Of a stretch of DNA of 44,778 nucleotides, positions 18,613 to 25,070 are shown one piece after another. Numbering within the stretch: position 1 is the first letter of the stretch; each line of letters begins with the position of its first letter. The notes below the pieces were generated by a model that saw only the letters and a program-made list of their open reading frames with translations, made no database searches and was not told where the DNA came from. The position numbers were made by a program, and so were the translations under genes. The stretch is from BOKV01 sp049289295 (lineage in GTDB: Bacteria; Pseudomonadota; Alphaproteobacteria; Rhizobiales; Rhizobiaceae): assembly GCA_049289295.1 (NCBI GenBank), contig JBATLL010000027.1, positions 1-44,778 of the forward strand, read 5' to 3'.

Positions 18613-18691
18613 CGTTCCGGTTCCGTATCGTTATGGTCTTTTTAATAATCGGTTCGCGCAGCATGCGTTTGGAGCAAGCTGGCAACATGTT

Positions 18692-19207
18692 TCATTTCTT
18701 CTTTCGCGCCGACTTGGGTGAAGCAGATGCCTTTGCTGCCGGTTGGGTGCGGGCCTTCTGGCGTTCCTTCAACTCATCGAAAATCACAAAGCCGATATTC
18801 AGGCCGTCATCGTCCTCGCTTGCCGTCTCGATGGGCACGCGCACGAAGGTCAGGGAGAGCTGCGCGCAATTGATGACCAATGAAGAGGGCTGACCTTCGG
18901 GGATGAGGATGCCGTCCAGCCGCAGGAGATCGCCCTGACCGGGGTGAATGACCAGTACCTTCATTTGACCGGCAGCGGACCAGGTCAGCACTTCCATTTG
19001 TTCAGTCGCATTGTCCACGGACTGCTGGAATTCGAAAATGTGCCTAGCCACTTCCTGGGCAGCAGCCTCGGCAGAGTTGCTGCAGGCCGCCTCCCGCCAG
19101 TCGCTGTCCTTCGGGATGAACCGCTCACCGGCGCGGAATTCCGCTGCCATGTGGGCATATTCTCCCTTCAGCAGGGCGGCATCGGAATATCGCTTTGGCA
19201 CACTCAT
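18692..19207 (-). CDS. Uncharacterised protein encoded between pheS and pheT
   Basis: The 171-aa product starts with an ATG that overlaps the pheS stop (ATGA), so it is translationally coupled to pheS, and pheT starts 79 bp downstream. Visible features: an acidic/amphipathic N-terminal half with 'VARHIFEFQQSVDNA', a central beta-rich part ('QMKVLVIHPGQGDLLRLDG', 'SSLVINCAQLSLTFVRVP'), 'IGFVIFDELKERQKA', and a basic, Ala/Lys-rich low-complexity tail. The pattern 'helix - GD.LR.DG - QLS - IGF' recalls the DUF6173 group, but I hold that loosely. No signal peptide or catalytic motif is seen. Function unknown. Confidence 0.75.
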   Translation of the reverse strand: MSVPKRYSDAALLKGEYAHMAAEFRAGERFIPKDSDWREAACSNSAEAAAQEVARHIFEFQQSVDNATEQMEVLTWSAAGQMKVLVIHPGQGDLLRLDGILIPEGQPSSLVINCAQLSLTFVRVPIETASEDDDGLNIGFVIFDELKERQKARTQPAAKASASPKSARKKK

Positions 19208-20289
19208 GCGCTCAGTCCGGCGAACAGTGTCGGCATGTCGAGCGGACGGAATCCGTAATGCGACAGCCAGCGCGCGTCGGCGTCAAAGAAGGCGCGCAAA
19301 TCCGGCATGCCGTATTTCAGCATGGCAATGCGGTCGATGCCCATGCCCCAGGCAAAGCCCTGATACTCTTCGGGGTCGAGCCCGCTCATGCGCAGCACGT
19401 TTGGGTGCACCATGCCGCAGCCGAGGATTTCCATCCAGTCGCTGCCTTCGCCAAACCGAACCTCGCCCGGCTTCGAGCGGTCGCACTGGATGTCCACTTC
19501 CAGACTTGGTTCGGTGAACGGAAAGAAGGACGGGCGGAAGCGCATGTTGATCTGGTCAACCTCGAAGAACGCCTTGCAGAATTCCTCCAGCACCCATTTC
19601 ATGTTGGCTACATTTGCCGTCCTGTCGATGACCAGACCCTCCACCTGATGAAACATCGGCGAATGGGTAGCGTCGCTGTCGCACCGGTAGGTCTTGCCCG
19701 GAATGACGATCCGGATCGGTGGCTTCTGGTTCTCCATCGTGCGGATCTGCACCGGTGATGTATGCGTGCGAAGCAGCATGCGTTCACCTTCCGGCTTTTC
19801 CTTCATGAAGAAAGTGTCGTGCATTTCACGGGCCGGATGGCCTTCGGGGAAATTCAGCGCCGTGAAGTTGTAGTAGTCGGTCTCGATGTCGGGACCGTCC
19901 GCAATGGAGAAGCCCATATCGGAGAAGATCGCCGTGATCTCGTCGATGACCTGGCTGATGGGATGTATACGGCCAGCGTCTGCAGGAGCAGGCCGTAGTG
20001 GAAGCGTGACATCAAGCCTTTCGCGTTCTAGCCGCCCGGCCATCGCTTCGCGTTTGAGCACTTCCTTGCGTGCGGCAATCGCATCACCGACAGTGTTCTT
20101 GAGACCGTTGAGGCGCGGACCCATGACCTGACGATCCTGTGCACTCATCGACCCAAGGGTCTTCATGTGTTCGGTAATCGAACCCTTCTTGCCGAGCGCT
20201 GCAATCCTGACCTGTTCAAGCGCTGCCTCGTCAGCAGCGGCCTGGATTGCGGCCATGATTTCGTTCTCTATCGTGTCGACTGCGGACAT
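19204..20289 (-). CDS. pheS: Phenylalanyl-tRNA synthetase alpha subunit
   Basis: This is the catalytic chain that activates Phe and transfers it to tRNA-Phe. An N-terminal coiled coil (about residues 1-90, with 'LGKKGSITEHMKTLG') is followed by the class II core: 'HPISQVIDEITAIFSDMGF', 'NFPEGHPAREMHDTFF' (motif 2 region), 'LLRTHTSPVQIRTM' and 'GMGIDRIAMLKYG' (motif 3). The ATG at 20289 has GAGG upstream; 361 aa is normal. A terminator hairpin lies between rplT and this gene, so pheS may have its own promoter or depend on read-through. Confidence 0.97.
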   Translation of the reverse strand: MSAVDTIENEIMAAIQAAADEAALEQVRIAALGKKGSITEHMKTLGSMSAQDRQVMGPRLNGLKNTVGDAIAARKEVLKREAMAGRLERERLDVTLPLRPAPADAGRIHPISQVIDEITAIFSDMGFSIADGPDIETDYYNFTALNFPEGHPAREMHDTFFMKEKPEGERMLLRTHTSPVQIRTMENQKPPIRIVIPGKTYRCDSDATHSPMFHQVEGLVIDRTANVANMKWVLEEFCKAFFEVDQINMRFRPSFFPFTEPSLEVDIQCDRSKPGEVRFGEGSDWMEILGCGMVHPNVLRMSGLDPEEYQGFAWGMGIDRIAMLKYGMPDLRAFFDADARWLSHYGFRPLDMPTLFAGLSA

Positions 20290-20302
20290 TTGCCTCATCC
20301 GT

Positions 20303-20343
20303 TCAAGACAAAACCCGCGCCAGCGGTTCAGCCGGCGCGGGTT
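20303..20343 (-). terminator. Intrinsic terminator after rplT
   Basis: AACCCGCGCC (20312-20321) pairs with GGCGCGGGTT (20334-20343) around a 12-nt loop. On the minus strand the stem is followed by TTTTGTCTTG. It lies 37 bp beyond the rplT stop and only 14 bp before pheS, so it ends or attenuates transcripts between ribosomal-protein and synthetase genes. Confidence 0.75.
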
Positions 20344-20379
20344 CCGAATTCAGTTGCAAGTTGCTCCGGAAGCGCCAGC

Positions 20380-20781
20380 CTATCGCACGGCGGCTTCAAA
20401 AGCACCCGGTGTGGTATCCTTGAGGTAGGCCAGAGCCTCCTTCACCTTGCTGCAGAGGCTGGCGAAAGCTTGCGGCTCATGGATAGCCATGTCCGAAAGT
20501 ACCTTGCGGTCGACCTCGATGCCAGCCTTGTTGAGACCGTCAACGAAACGGGCATAGGTGAGGCCGTGCTCGCGGACAGCGGCATTGATGCGCTGAACCC
20601 ACAAGGAGCGGAAATTCCGCTTCTTCACGCGGCGATCGCGCGTTGCATACTGCATCGAACGATCAACAGCAGCCTTGGCTGTGCGGATCGTGTTCTTGCG
20701 GCGACCGTAAAAGCCCTTGGCTTTCTTCAGCACCTTCTTGTGGCGGGCATGGGCGGTAACGCCCCTCTTGACGCGTGCCAT
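20380..20781 (-). CDS. rplT: 50S ribosomal protein L20
   Basis: L20 binds 23S rRNA early in large-subunit assembly. The product is very basic, 133 aa, with the family start 'MARVKRGVTAHARHKKVLK', 'AKGFYGRRKN', 'YATRDRRVKKRNFRSLW' and 'INAAVREHGLTYARFV'. It follows rpmI by 24 bp in one operon. In other bacteria L20 represses its own operon; an attenuator-like leader ahead of rpmI is described below. Confidence 0.98.
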   Translation of the reverse strand: MARVKRGVTAHARHKKVLKKAKGFYGRRKNTIRTAKAAVDRSMQYATRDRRVKKRNFRSLWVQRINAAVREHGLTYARFVDGLNKAGIEVDRKVLSDMAIHEPQAFASLCSKVKEALAYLKDTTPGAFEAAVR

Positions 20782-20805
20782 GATCTTACTCCTTCAAATC
20801 CGTTT

Positions 20806-21003
20806 TCAGCCGTAAGGCAGGTACTTCTTGACGATACGGGCATCCTGGTCGCTGAGAACCGTGGTGCCGCGCGCGTCGCGAATGAACTTGTTGGAACGCT
20901 TGATCATGCCATGGCGTTTACCGGCCTGCGCCACCTTCACCTTGCCGGTGCCGGTGAGCTTGAAGCGCTTTTTCACGCTTGACTTGGTCTTCATCTTGGG
21001 CAT
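20806..21003 (-). CDS. rpmI: 50S ribosomal protein L35
   Basis: The small basic protein (65 aa) has the L35 signature 'MPKMKTKSSVKKRFKLTGTG' and 'KRHGMIKRSNKF'. The ATG at 21003 has AGGAG nine bases upstream; the longer frame to 21147 runs back through the leader hairpin and promoter and is not used. It is the first gene of rpmI-rplT. Confidence 0.98.
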   Translation of the reverse strand: MPKMKTKSSVKKRFKLTGTGKVKVAQAGKRHGMIKRSNKFIRDARGTTVLSDQDARIVKKYLPYG

Positions 21004-21021
21004 TTGCGAACTCCTGTTTGG

Positions 21022-21057
21022 AAAAACCAAAAAGCACTGCCGACCAAGCAGTGCTTT
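21022..21057 (-). terminator. Attenuator-like hairpin in the rpmI leader
   Basis: On the minus strand AAAGCACTGC and GCAGTGCTTT form a perfect 10-bp stem with a 7-nt loop, followed by TTTTTGGTTTTT. It is a textbook intrinsic terminator, but it ends 18 bp before the rpmI ATG and lies downstream of the only good promoter, so it must act inside the rpmI leader as well as stop read-through from the upstream kinase gene. Confidence 0.8.
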
Positions 21058-21118
21058 GCACAACCATGTGCTGCGCTTGAAAATCGACATGGCATGCCCT
21101 GCCAGACGATCGCGGCGG

Positions 21119-21147
21119 TTTATACATGCCTGCACCTTCCAGTGCAA
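21119..21147 (-). promoter_or_regulatory. Strong sigma-70-type promoter of rpmI-rplT
   Basis: On the minus strand TTGCAC (21147-21142) and TATAAA (21124-21119) are separated by exactly 17 bp. Transcription should start near 21112, giving a leader of about 110 nt that contains the terminator-like hairpin at 21022-21057. Confidence 0.7.
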
Positions 21148-21159
21148 GGAAGAAAATCG

Positions 21160-22494
21160 CTAGGCGGCTGGCCAGACCAGCACCACCTTCAGGCCACCCA
21201 GACTGGATTGCGCCAGTTCCAGAGCACCGCCATGGGCACTGAGGATTTCATGGGCAATTGCCAGGCCCAGCCCGGTTTCGCTCGCGGTGTCCTCCAGCCC
21301 AACGCCCCGCGCCAGAACGGCTTGCCGCTTTTCAACGGGAACACCTGGCCCATCGTCCTCCACGGAGATGCGGATGTGTCCATCTGCTTCGCGCGCAGTC
21401 ACCGCTACCCGCCTGCGTGTGTATTTGCGGGCATTGTCGAGCACATTGCCAAGCGCCTCCGAAAAATCGGTCTGGTCGCACATTGCCGTCCCTGCCTGAC
21501 AATCTTCTTCCCAAGTGATTGCGCTGGCCTGTGTCAGGCGTCGCATGATTGCGACGAGCCGTTCGGTTGCTTCGCGGACTGGTGTTGAGGACTTGCGGAC
21601 AGCGCCCATGCGCGCCAGCGCCAGTTGCCTGTCGATCCTCTGGCGAATGATCCCGATCTGCTCGTGCATCTCGCCTGAACTGGTTGCCTGATTGCCGTCG
21701 GCCAGTTTGTCGGCAACATGGGAAAGGACGGTAAGAGGGGTCTTCAACCCATGGGCAAGATCAGAGGCGCGATTGCGCGCGCGCTCGATCGCATCGTCAC
21801 GAAGATCGAGCAACTCGTTGATCTCGTTTACCAACAGACGGGTTTCGCCCGGGCCGGATTCCGGCATCCTTGGTTTCACGCCGGAGCGCACCGCGTTGAC
21901 GTCCTTGCGGAGCTGATCAAGCGGAATCAGTCCCAGATAGACCTGCAGTGCTGACGCCAGCACCAGCGCAGCACCGGTGATTGCGAGCATGATGGCAAGA
22001 CTTCTGGAAAATTCATCGCGGGCGAGATCAAACCCTTCGCGTGCCATCGCGGCAGTTACGATGAAAATCTTTTCAGAACCCGGATCTCCGAACGTGATTT
22101 CCTGTCGTTCTGCAATCAGCGCCTGCCCATCGGGACCCAGCGCCCAGAGCAGGGAAGAATTGGCGACTGCCCTGCCGATGCGTGGCTCAAGTTCCTGGTC
22201 CCAGAGTGAGCGCGAGCGCAACAGGTTGCCCTTGCCATCATCCAGTTGCCAATAATGCCCGCTCGCAGGAATGGAATAGCGTGGGTCGGAAGGCTCCTGT
22301 GTGAGGCTTGGCTGTTGCCCCGAGACATCTAGGTTGGCGGCGAGCGTGTCGATCACCGCAATCAACTCGCGCTCGTAACCGGCAGCGACATCGCGTTCGA
22401 ACAGATCCACCAGGATGAGCCAGACTGCGCCCAGCGCAAACAGAATCAGGATTGCAGCGGCAAACAGAAGGCGCAGCCGAAGCGAGCGGATCAT
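21160..22494 (-). CDS. Sensor histidine kinase, PhoQ/EnvZ-like
   Basis: This is an inner-membrane sensor that phosphorylates the response regulator encoded just upstream. Two membrane segments (about residues 8-28 and 166-188) flank a periplasmic sensor region of about 135 residues with many acidic positions. Then come a HAMP-like linker, the H-box 'DLAHGLKTPLTVL' (phospho-acceptor His), the N-box 'ALGNVLDNARKYT', and G-boxes 'VEDDGPGVP' and 'ETGLGLAIAHEI'. 444 aa is normal. The ATG overlaps the regulator stop (ATGA). The gene ends 13 bp before the rpmI promoter region. Confidence 0.93.
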   Translation of the reverse strand: MIRSLRLRLLFAAAILILFALGAVWLILVDLFERDVAAGYERELIAVIDTLAANLDVSGQQPSLTQEPSDPRYSIPASGHYWQLDDGKGNLLRSRSLWDQELEPRIGRAVANSSLLWALGPDGQALIAERQEITFGDPGSEKIFIVTAAMAREGFDLARDEFSRSLAIMLAITGAALVLASALQVYLGLIPLDQLRKDVNAVRSGVKPRMPESGPGETRLLVNEINELLDLRDDAIERARNRASDLAHGLKTPLTVLSHVADKLADGNQATSSGEMHEQIGIIRQRIDRQLALARMGAVRKSSTPVREATERLVAIMRRLTQASAITWEEDCQAGTAMCDQTDFSEALGNVLDNARKYTRRRVAVTAREADGHIRISVEDDGPGVPVEKRQAVLARGVGLEDTASETGLGLAIAHEILSAHGGALELAQSSLGGLKVVLVWPAA

Positions 22495-23156
22495 TCGCGT
22501 TCATCCGCAATGAAGTAGCCAAAGCCGCGGCGCGTCTCCACTATGCCGCTTCCAAGTTTCCGGCGCAGGCGGTTGATCAGCACTTCCACGGCATTGCGAG
22601 CCGTATCGTCCTCCCGCCCCTGGACCGCAAATGCCAGTTCGGCTGCGGAAACCACCGCGCCAGGTTCGGCCATGAGGCGGGCAAGGGCACGAAATTCAGA
22701 CGGGCTCACGGAAGCGGGTGCTCCATCCACGCTCACCAAAGCTCCGCGTGTATCGACGGTCAGGCGACCAAAGGTAACTGCACCATCATTGATACGACCT
22801 GCCCGGCGCAGAAGCGCACGCAGGCGGGCCAGCAATTCCTCTGAGCGGAACGGCTTGGGCAGATAGTCATCGGCACCACTGTCGAAACCATCGACACGTT
22901 CCATCCAGCTGCCACGCGCTGTGAGCACCATCACCGGCGTCTCTATGCCTTCATTGCGCCAGCGTTTCAGAAGCGTCAGGCCATCAAGGCCGGGCAGGCC
23001 CAGATCGAGAATTATCGCATCGTAATCAGCCGTGCCGCCCAACTCCCAGGTTGTCGGGCCGTTGTCGCAATGGGTAACGAGATAGCCTGCGGCCTGAAGG
23101 GCCGTGATCACGTGGCTGGCAATGGCTGGTTCATCTTCAGCGAACAGAATGTGCAT
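22491..23156 (-). CDS. OmpR/PhoP-family response regulator
   Basis: The receiver domain (about residues 1-115) carries the acidic pair in 'FAEDEPA', the phospho-acceptor Asp in 'YDAIILDLGLPGLDG', the Thr in 'MVLTARG' and the Lys in 'LPKPF'. A winged-helix DNA-binding domain follows ('LSPSEFRALARLM' type start, here 'VSPSEFRALARLMAEPG', ending 'RLRRKLGSGIVETRRGFGY'). 221 aa is normal. It lies between the PepSY gene (2 bp away) and the kinase. A candidate target is the 11-bp-period repeat at 24303-24320. Confidence 0.94.
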   Translation of the reverse strand: MHILFAEDEPAIASHVITALQAAGYLVTHCDNGPTTWELGGTADYDAIILDLGLPGLDGLTLLKRWRNEGIETPVMVLTARGSWMERVDGFDSGADDYLPKPFRSEELLARLRALLRRAGRINDGAVTFGRLTVDTRGALVSVDGAPASVSPSEFRALARLMAEPGAVVSAAELAFAVQGREDDTARNAVEVLINRLRRKLGSGIVETRRGFGYFIADERE

Positions 23157-23158
23157 GT

Positions 23159-23617
23159 TCAGGAGCCCGGAACACGCAGGATGCGCCCTGTCCTGGCATC
23201 CATCTGCAAGGTTCGAATCCGACCTGCGGTCGTTTTCAGCTTGAATGCGTAGAAACGACCGAAAAGACTCTGGCGAAAGGATACGTCAATGACCCTGCCG
23301 ATATTCTCCCCGCTCACGATCTCAAGCGCGCGCTGAAGCGGGATGACCTCGCCACTGCGCACTGCCTGTCTGGCACGGTCCCACTCAGTCCTGCCCTTTC
23401 CCGACGAAGATGTGCCGCCGCCGACTTCGGATTCACCCTCCTCGCCCTCTTGGCCCTCTCCTCCATCGTCACCTTCGCCGTCATCCCCGCCGCCAGTGCC
23501 CGAATTCTCACCGCCGCCCGGACCAGAATTGCCACCCGATTCTCCATCTTTGGCAATGGCGGGGTTCGCAGCTGCGAGAAAAAGCAGCAAGGCCAGCAAT
23601 TGTCGTCGGTCCAACAT
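23159..23617 (-). CDS. Exported PepSY-domain protein with a Gly/Glu-rich linker
   Basis: A signal peptide (about residues 1-22, ending AIA before KDGE) is followed by a disordered Gly/Asp/Glu-rich stretch (about 23-75, including SGGNSGPGGG) and a PepSY-like domain (about 78-150: 'WDRARQAVRSGEVIPLQRALEIV', 'GRVIDVSF', 'YAFKLKTTAGRIRTLQMDARTGRILRV'). PepSY domains occur in proteins that modulate proteases or sensors in the periplasm. The gene is first in a PepSY-regulator-kinase operon, so it may tune the kinase or report its signal. The ATG at 23617 has GGAG upstream. 152 aa. Confidence 0.85.
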   Translation of the reverse strand: MLDRRQLLALLLFLAAANPAIAKDGESGGNSGPGGGENSGTGGGDDGEGDDGGEGQEGEEGESEVGGGTSSSGKGRTEWDRARQAVRSGEVIPLQRALEIVSGENIGRVIDVSFRQSLFGRFYAFKLKTTAGRIRTLQMDARTGRILRVPGS

Positions 23618-23659
23618 TCACTCAACTCCTGCACCGGCGAAACGCGGGTGAAGCACTTC

Positions 23660-23688
23660 ATTCTTGTACAGCCATCGGATCCGGTCAA
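23660..23688 (-). promoter_or_regulatory. Possible promoter of the PepSY-regulator-kinase operon
   Basis: On the minus strand TTGACC (23688-23683) and AAGAAT (23665-23660) are 17 bp apart, placing a start about 36 nt before the ATG at 23617. The -10 match is weak. Confidence 0.35.
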
Positions 23689-23708
23689 CGCCGTTTGCCC
23701 AAACAGCC

Positions 23709-23740
23709 CAGGGCAGCCGGGACCGAAGTCCAGGCTGCCC
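23709..23740. terminator. Hairpin between the Gly/Asp-rich gene and the PepSY operon
   Basis: AGGGCAGCC and GGCTGCCCT form a 9-bp stem with a 14-nt loop. A T-rich tract follows only on the plus strand (TTTTGCTGTT), where no gene ends; on the minus strand the tail is GGGCTGTTTG. It may partly separate the two transcripts, but as a terminator of the gene at 23837 it is weak. Confidence 0.4.
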
Positions 23741-23836
23741 TTTTGCTGTTCTGACCTATGGCGAACTTGAAGGCCAGAACGCTTCTGTAGCCGAATCGAC
23801 GAGGGGGGCCTGAGTCAGGACGGCTACCGAAGTTGA

Positions 23837-24232
23837 TCAGTTATCGCCCGGTCCCTGATCAGGGGTGCCATCATCATCAAGGACATCATCGGTATCGTGG
23901 TTCGGGCCGTCATCACCGCCCTGTCCACCATGGCCCACATGTCCCGCACCGTCATCGCCACCTTGTCCGCCATGGCCGTCATGCCCTGGACCATCATCGC
24001 CACCACCAGGGCCGGAATTGCCGCCATCGGAGTCGCCGCCGCCAGGGCCGGAATTGCCGCCGCCCGAGTCGGAATCACCGCCGCTGTCACCGCCGTCCTT
24101 GGCAAAGGCAATGGTGGGGGCAAACTTCGCAATCGTGTGACTGACGATCGGGGAAAGCGTGACCGCGATGGCAAATGCTGCCACGCCGGCCAGTCTGACC
24201 ATCTTGTCGGTTGAAAGTATCTTCGTCATCAT
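23837..24232 (-). CDS. Gly/Asp-rich exported low-complexity protein
   Basis: The 131-aa product has a hydrophobic export segment (about residues 12-42, ending in AFA before KDGG), then about 85 residues made almost only of Gly, Asp, Ser, Asn, Pro and His, including two GGNSGPGGG blocks and repeated 'GHGGQGGDDG'. It is very acidic and must be disordered unless it binds cations; similar composition occurs in calcium- or metal-binding repeats, but there is no RTX nonamer. The SGGNSGPGGG block and the 'A-KDG' mature start recur in the PepSY protein next door. ATGATG at 24232/24229 follows GGAGAAG. Function unknown. Confidence 0.7.
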   Translation of the reverse strand: MMTKILSTDKMVRLAGVAAFAIAVTLSPIVSHTIAKFAPTIAFAKDGGDSGGDSDSGGGNSGPGGGDSDGGNSGPGGGDDGPGHDGHGGQGGDDGAGHVGHGGQGGDDGPNHDTDDVLDDDGTPDQGPGDN

Positions 24233-24302
24233 CTTCTCCAAATCATTCCGCCGCCATACGCACACTGTAGGTCGGCCTTGCTGACAGGAGACTGAGTGCC
24301 TT

Positions 24303-24320
24303 TGTAAGGTTGCTGTAAGG
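24303..24320 (-). promoter_or_regulatory. 11-bp-period direct repeat, candidate response-regulator box
   Basis: Two copies of TGTAAGG start 11 bp apart on the plus strand (24303, 24314); on the minus strand this reads CTTACA-N5-CTTACA. One-helical-turn direct repeats are the normal site of OmpR/PhoP-family dimers. It lies 71-88 bp upstream of the Gly/Asp-rich gene; a possible -10 (TACAGT) is at 24269-24264. I did not find a second copy ahead of the PepSY gene. Confidence 0.5.
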
Positions 24321-24321
24321 G

Positions 24322-24350
24322 AACAAAAAACCCGCCGAGAAGGCGGGTTT
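24322..24350 (-). terminator. Intrinsic terminator of infC
   Basis: AAACCCGCC (24328-24336) pairs with GGCGGGTTT (24342-24350) around a short loop; on the minus strand TTTTTTGTT follows. It ends infC about 36 bp past its stop, so infC is not co-transcribed with rpmI here. Confidence 0.85.
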
Positions 24351-24385
24351 CATTGAAAATCGGAAGTGGGTCGACTTTCGAGCGT

Positions 24386-24922
24386 CTACCTCGGCGAGAC
24401 AACCATCATCATCTGGCGCCCTTCAAGCCTGGGTTCGGATTCGACCTTGGAAATTTCCTCGATCTCTTCCTTCACCTTCAGCAGAACCTGAAGACCGAGC
24501 TCCTGGTGTGCCATTTCGCGGCCACGAAAACGCATGGTCAATTTCACCTTGTCGCCTTCATCCAGGAATTTCTTCACCGAGCGCATCTTCACCTCATAGT
24601 CATGGGTGTCGATGTTCGGACGCATCTTGATTTCCTTGACTTCCTGCGTCTTCTGCTTCTTGCGCTGTTCGGCAGCCTTCTTCTGCGTCTGGTACTTGAA
24701 GCGGCCCAGATCGAGAATCTTGCAGATTGGAGGATCATTGTTGGGAGCGATCTCCACGAGATCAAGCCCCGCTTCTGTGGCTATGGACAAGGCTTCCGCC
24801 GTATCCAGAATGCCCCGGTTCTGCCCTTCGGAATCGATCAGCTGAACTTTCGGGACTCGAATTTCATCGTTGGACCTTGGTCCTTCCTTGGTTGGCGCTT
24901 GCGCTCTATGCGGACGGCGAAT
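24386..24922 (-). CDS. infC: Translation initiation factor IF-3, ATT start
   Basis: IF-3 keeps the 30S subunit free and checks start-codon pairing. The 178-aa protein has the N-domain 'GLDLVEIAPNNDPPICKILD' and 'RFKYQTQKKAAEQRKKQK', and the C-domain 'IKMRPNIDTHDYEVK', 'VKLTMRFRGREMAHQELG' and 'ESEPRLEGRQMMMV'. The family start 'xRRPxRAxxxKxGPRSN' coincides with an ATT at 24922, preceded by GGGAG; no ATG or GTG fits. An AUU start is known for E. coli infC and lets IF-3 repress its own translation. The frame continues upstream to 25072 but without family residues. The gene is divergent from the hydrolase at 25071. Confidence 0.92.
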   Translation of the reverse strand: MRRPHRAQAPTKEGPRSNDEIRVPKVQLIDSEGQNRGILDTAEALSIATEAGLDLVEIAPNNDPPICKILDLGRFKYQTQKKAAEQRKKQKTQEVKEIKMRPNIDTHDYEVKMRSVKKFLDEGDKVKLTMRFRGREMAHQELGLQVLLKVKEEIEEISKVESEPRLEGRQMMMVVSPR

Positions 24923-25070
24923 GGTCGTGTTCTCCCATCTTGTTTCGATAACTGTTGCAAATCCACGCCCTTTGGTGCGCAATGGACCGACAGGTACAAA
25001 GGAATCCTGCCGCTTCAACGCACTGCCTGAAGGCGCTGTGCGGCTAATATCACGAATCATTCCGGAAATC

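Noticed and set aside
23840..24120. Possible CRISPR or tandem DNA repeat in the Gly/Asp-rich region
   Set aside because: The repeats are irregular and in frame with a low-complexity protein; there are no equal spacers.
23865..24140. Pro/Ser-rich plus-strand frame opposite the Gly/Asp-rich gene
   Set aside because: It is the mirror of GGN/GGC codons; the minus-strand frame has a signal segment and ribosome-binding site.
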